Of a stretch of 7,902 bases of DNA, positions 5,274 through 7,902 are shown piece after piece. Where the stretch lies: assembly GCA_003132645.1 (NCBI GenBank), contig PKYM01000291.1, forward strand, positions 3,235-11,136. The letters run 5' to 3'. This stretch comes from Actinomycetota bacterium (GTDB lineage Bacteria > Actinomycetota > Thermoleophilia > UBA2241). The notes beneath the pieces were generated by a model. The model was not told the DNA's origin, made no database searches, and saw only the letters and a list, made by a program, of their open reading frames with translations. A program made the translations under genes and the position numbers. Numbering within the stretch: the stretch's first letter is position 1; every line of letters starts with the position of its first letter.

Positions 5274-7166
5274 TCAGATGTCCTCGATGAACTCTTCGCT
5301 CACGTCGTTGCTCGAGCCGTGACGCAGGAGCACGATCGGGATGGTCTTGAGCAGGATCCGCAGATCCTCCCGGAAACTCAGGGTACGCACGTAGTGCTCG
5401 TCGAGCTCGATCATCTGCGAGCGGCGCAGCTTGTTGCGACCGCTGACGGCGACCAGTCCGGTGATGCCGGGCTTGACCGTCAGGATGGTGCCGTAGTGGT
5501 TGCGGTACTGGTCGACGATGAAGGGCAGGTTGGGACGCGGCCCCACGAGACTCATGTCGCCCTTGACGACGTTCAGGAGGTTGGGCAGCTCGTCGAGGCT
5601 CAGGGCGCGCATCCAGCGGCCGCACCACGTGATGCGCGGGTCCTCGTCGGCCAGGTAGTAGCCGCCGAACTTCCAGGCGTCGGGGATCATCGAGCGGAAC
5701 TTGTAGATGCCGAACGGGATGCCGTCGAGCCCGACGCGGTCCTGGACGAACAGCACCGGGCGCCCGCTCGTTGCGCGCACCACGACGGCGAGCGCGCCGA
5801 GCAGCGGCGCCGCCGTCGCGGTGGCCGGGACGGCGACGGCGAGGTCGACGAGCCGCTTGCCGTGGCGCCGGTAAAAGCCGCTCGGCGAGTCGCCTGACGA
5901 ACCGCCCGTCGCGCGTCGCAGACCGGCCTTGGCGGCGCTCTCGAGTGTCGCTCGCAGTCGCTCGGCCATGATGTCGCGGTCGAACTCGCGCTCCGCCAAG
6001 CGGCGTGCGTTCGCTCCCATCCGGGCCGTCGCCGCCGGTTCGTCGGCGAGCGCTCCGAGGGCGGCGGCCAGGGCGAGACCGTCGCCGGCCGGCACGTACA
6101 GGCCCGCCGCGTCGGTCTCGACGAGCCGGCGCAACCAGCCGTCGAGGTTGACGATGGCGGGCTTGCCGGCGGCCAGCGAGTCGAAGAACTTGTTGGGCGA
6201 GTTGGCCTCGAGGGCGGGGTGGGGCGCGAAAAGCGTCAGGGCGGCGTCGGCCGCTCCCACGATGGCGGCCAGGCGGTTCTTGGGCACGGGCGCCAGGAAG
6301 CGCACGTTGTCGAGGCCGAGCTCGCGGGCGCGCGCCTCGAGCCGCGGCCGCTCCCTGCCGTCACCGATGGCGACCAGAGCGACGTCGTCGCGGCCCGCGT
6401 GGGCGAGCTCGGCCGCCGCGTCCACCAGCTGGTCGAGGCCGTTGGCGCTGCCCATGGCCCCGGCGTAGAGGCCGAGGAACTTGCCCTCGAGGCCGTGCTC
6501 GCGGCGGAAGCTCTCGTCGACGTTGCCCGGGCGAAAGAGGTCGAGATCGCTGGCGTTGGGCACGAAGACCAGCTTCTCGGCCGGGACGCCGCCGGCGCGC
6601 AGGGCCTCCCGCGCGCCCTCGCTGAGCACGACCACCTGCTCGGCGCGGTCGTAGATCAAGCGCTCGAGCCACTCTGCCGCCGCGATGAGCAGCGGGTTGC
6701 GCAGCGCCCCCAGGGAGATAGGGGCGGCGGGCCACAGGTCGCGGATCTCGAACACGAGGGGCGCCCTCTTGAGAGTCCGCGCGACCATGCCGGGGATGGC
6801 GATGGTGAGCGGTGTCGAGGTGGCGAACACGACGTCGGGCGCGGGCAGGGTCGCCCCGGCGACGGAGGCCGCCAGTGTGAAGACGGCGAACGCCCCCAGG
6901 CGGCGGCTGTACGATAGATAGTTCGAGTACGGCACGTGGAAGATGAGAAGGTCGATGCCGTCGACCGTGCGCCGCTCGATGAAGCGGCCGGAGCCGCGCC
7001 GCCCAGCCTGCTCGGCTATCGAGCGGCCGTCGCCGAGGTTCGCGTCACTGGTCACGACGGTGACCGCGTGCCCGGCTTCGACGAGCCGTCGCGCGAGTTC
7101 GTAGGAACGCGTCGCTGACGAACTCTCGCGGGTCGCGAAGTACTGATGGAAGTAGAGGACCCTCAC
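5274..7166 (-). CDS. Fusion of a WbuB-like GT4 glycosyltransferase and a monotopic polyprenol-phosphate sugar-phosphate transferase
   Basis: This 630-residue protein has two complete enzymes. Residues 1-410 are a GT-B glycosyltransferase, family GT4, WbuB-like. They include an N-terminal Rossmann start (RVLYFHQYF), FEIRDLWP at 139-146, YAGAMG at 234-239 and the donor-site motif ANSPNKFFDSLAAGKP (321-336), preceded by E320. A Gly/Ser-rich linker follows (about 412-432). Residues 436-630 are a PglC/WcaJ-type phosphoglycosyl transferase with KRLVDLAVA and a reentrant membrane helix (about 438-463), DRVGLDGIPFGIYKFRSM (476-493), the catalytic Asp-Glu pair D525-E526 in SLDELPNLL, VGPRP (541-545) and KPGITGL (565-571). 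The PGT half would put a sugar phosphate on undecaprenyl phosphate and the GT half would add the next sugar at the membrane face. The start is GTG at 7166, overlapping the upstream stop (GTGA). A longer open frame up to 7508 is the other frame of the upstream gene. Confidence 0.9.
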   Translation of the reverse strand: MRVLYFHQYFATRESSSATRSYELARRLVEAGHAVTVVTSDANLGDGRSIAEQAGRRGSGRFIERRTVDGIDLLIFHVPYSNYLSYSRRLGAFAVFTLAASVAGATLPAPDVVFATSTPLTIAIPGMVARTLKRAPLVFEIRDLWPAAPISLGALRNPLLIAAAEWLERLIYDRAEQVVVLSEGAREALRAGGVPAEKLVFVPNASDLDLFRPGNVDESFRREHGLEGKFLGLYAGAMGSANGLDQLVDAAAELAHAGRDDVALVAIGDGRERPRLEARARELGLDNVRFLAPVPKNRLAAIVGAADAALTLFAPHPALEANSPNKFFDSLAAGKPAIVNLDGWLRRLVETDAAGLYVPAGDGLALAAALGALADEPAATARMGANARRLAEREFDRDIMAERLRATLESAAKAGLRRATGGSSGDSPSGFYRRHGKRLVDLAVAVPATATAAPLLGALAVVVRATSGRPVLFVQDRVGLDGIPFGIYKFRSMIPDAWKFGGYYLADEDPRITWCGRWMRALSLDELPNLLNVVKGDMSLVGPRPNLPFIVDQYRNHYGTILTVKPGITGLVAVSGRNKLRRSQMIELDEHYVRTLSFREDLRILLKTIPIVLLRHGSSNDVSEEFIEDI

Positions 7167-7902
7167 TGCGGCGGCGCCGTCGCGCCGGCGTCGCCGGAAC
7201 GCACTCGCTCGTAGAACTCGAGAAGGATGTCTTCGATCGCCTCCCACGAGAAGCGCTCGGTGACGGCCCGTCGTGCGCGCGTGCCGAACTCCCTGAGCTG
7301 GTCGCGGTGGTCGAGCAGCTCGAGCACGCCGGCGGCGTGGCCTGCGAGGGTCGGGGGCACGGCCAGGCCGCAGCGCACGGCTCGCACTACGTCGCCGCGC
7401 CCGGGAAGGTCGGAGGTCAGGACGGCCAGACCTGAGGCCATGCCCTCGAAGAGCTTGGTCGAGTTCGCCGGCAGCAGGTACTGGGGGGTGCCGGTGCCGG
7501 CGATCCACACGACGTCGGCCGCGGCGAGGTAGTCGGGCAGCCGGGCCGGCGGTATGCGGCCGAGCAGGCGCACGCGGGAACCCAGCTCACCGGCCAGCTC
7601 GGTTTTGACTTCAGCCTCGTAGTTGGCGTCGGGAAACACGCCGCCGAGATAGAGCACGCAGCCGTCGCCGGCCACGCGCATGGCCTCGAGCATCACCGAG
7701 ACGCCGCGGCCTGGCGACAGGGTGCCGATGTGGACCAGCTTGAGACGCGGATCGGCAGCGAGCTCGGCCACGGCGTGGGGCTCGGCGAAGCGCGAGAAGC
7801 GCGGGTAGTTGGGCAGCAGCACGCGCTGCTCGGGGCGCGCGCCCAGCGCCGCGAACTGGCGCGAGACGACGGCTGCCGCGCCGTCGACGCGGGCGGCCAG
7901 GG
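7163..7902 (-). CDS. GT4-type glycosyltransferase (5' end cut off by the window edge)
   Basis: The frame is open from the right edge to the TGA at 7163-7165, giving 245 complete codons. This is roughly the C-terminal two thirds of a GT-B glycosyltransferase. The visible part starts near the end of the acceptor domain (AAAAVVSRQF). It continues with the linker NYPRFSRF, the donor-domain start HIGTLSPGRGVSVMLEAM (57-74), LLGRIPPARLPDYLAAADV (112-130) and the nucleotide-sugar site ANSTKLFEGMASGLAVLTSD (145-164), with K149 and E152. The first Glu of the usual E-x7-E motif is replaced by Pro (P144). The C-terminal helix FSWEAIEDILLEFYE is typical. It would transfer a sugar to the growing lipid-linked oligosaccharide; donor and acceptor are unknown. 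Its stop overlaps the GTG start of the fusion gene downstream, so the two are co-translated. An internal GTG at 7822 is not a credible start because homologous sequence continues upstream. Confidence 0.85.
   Translation of the reverse strand, partial: LAARVDGAAAVVSRQFAALGARPEQRVLLPNYPRFSRFAEPHAVAELAADPRLKLVHIGTLSPGRGVSVMLEAMRVAGDGCVLYLGGVFPDANYEAEVKTELAGELGSRVRLLGRIPPARLPDYLAAADVVWIAGTGTPQYLLPANSTKLFEGMASGLAVLTSDLPGRGDVVRAVRCGLAVPPTLAGHAAGVLELLDHRDQLREFGTRARRAVTERFSWEAIEDILLEFYERVRSGDAGATAPPQ

Noticed and set aside
7167..7508. N-terminal extension of the GT-PGT fusion by 114 codons
   Set aside because: The extension reads the upstream glycosyltransferase in another frame and gives low-complexity Arg/Pro sequence. 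The GT4 domain begins properly at the GTG at 7166.

Overview
The window is about 70% G+C and has strong third-position G/C bias. Genes are tightly packed, with ATGA and GTGA start/stop overlaps, GTG starts, and an almost leaderless leader peptide. This suggests a high-GC Gram-positive (actinobacterial) chromosome, possibly from a deep branch such as Thermoleophilia. That assignment is inferred from style and gene content, because no rRNA or other marker gene is present. No tRNA, insertion sequence, CRISPR array or phage gene was seen.

Left part (1-1278, minus strand). A tryptophan synthase beta chain of the TrpB2 type starts at 974 and runs off the left edge. Its upstream region holds a complete candidate tryptophan attenuator. 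There is an extended -10 promoter (1176-1203), a 14-residue leader peptide MSDIVIMSAWLWRA with Trp-Leu-Trp codons directly before its stop (1121-1165), and a 7-bp all-G/C hairpin followed by TTTT (1111-1131). The second Trp codon and the stop codon lie inside this hairpin. This is the most interesting signal in the window.

Middle part (1279-3101, plus strand). A two-gene operon is transcribed divergently from the trp leader. It encodes an agmatinase/arginase-family ureohydrolase with all expected Mn ligands and, overlapping it by ATGA, a nitrilase-superfamily amidohydrolase with an intact Glu-Lys-Cys triad. Together they could remove an amide and a guanidino group in arginine, agmatine or guanidinobutyrate catabolism. 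The substrates are not proven by the sequence.

Right part (3098-7902, minus strand). This is one end of a surface-polysaccharide cluster. In transcription order it holds a GT4-type glycosyltransferase (partial at the right edge), a 630-residue fusion of a WbuB-like GT4 glycosyltransferase with a monotopic phosphoglycosyl transferase, a DegT/DnrJ/EryC1/StrS sugar aminotransferase, and a Wzz-type chain-length determinant. The logic is amino-sugar synthesis, loading of a sugar phosphate onto the polyprenyl carrier, addition of further sugars, and control of chain length. The cluster ends tail to tail with the amidohydrolase gene, sharing 4 bases, with no visible terminator.
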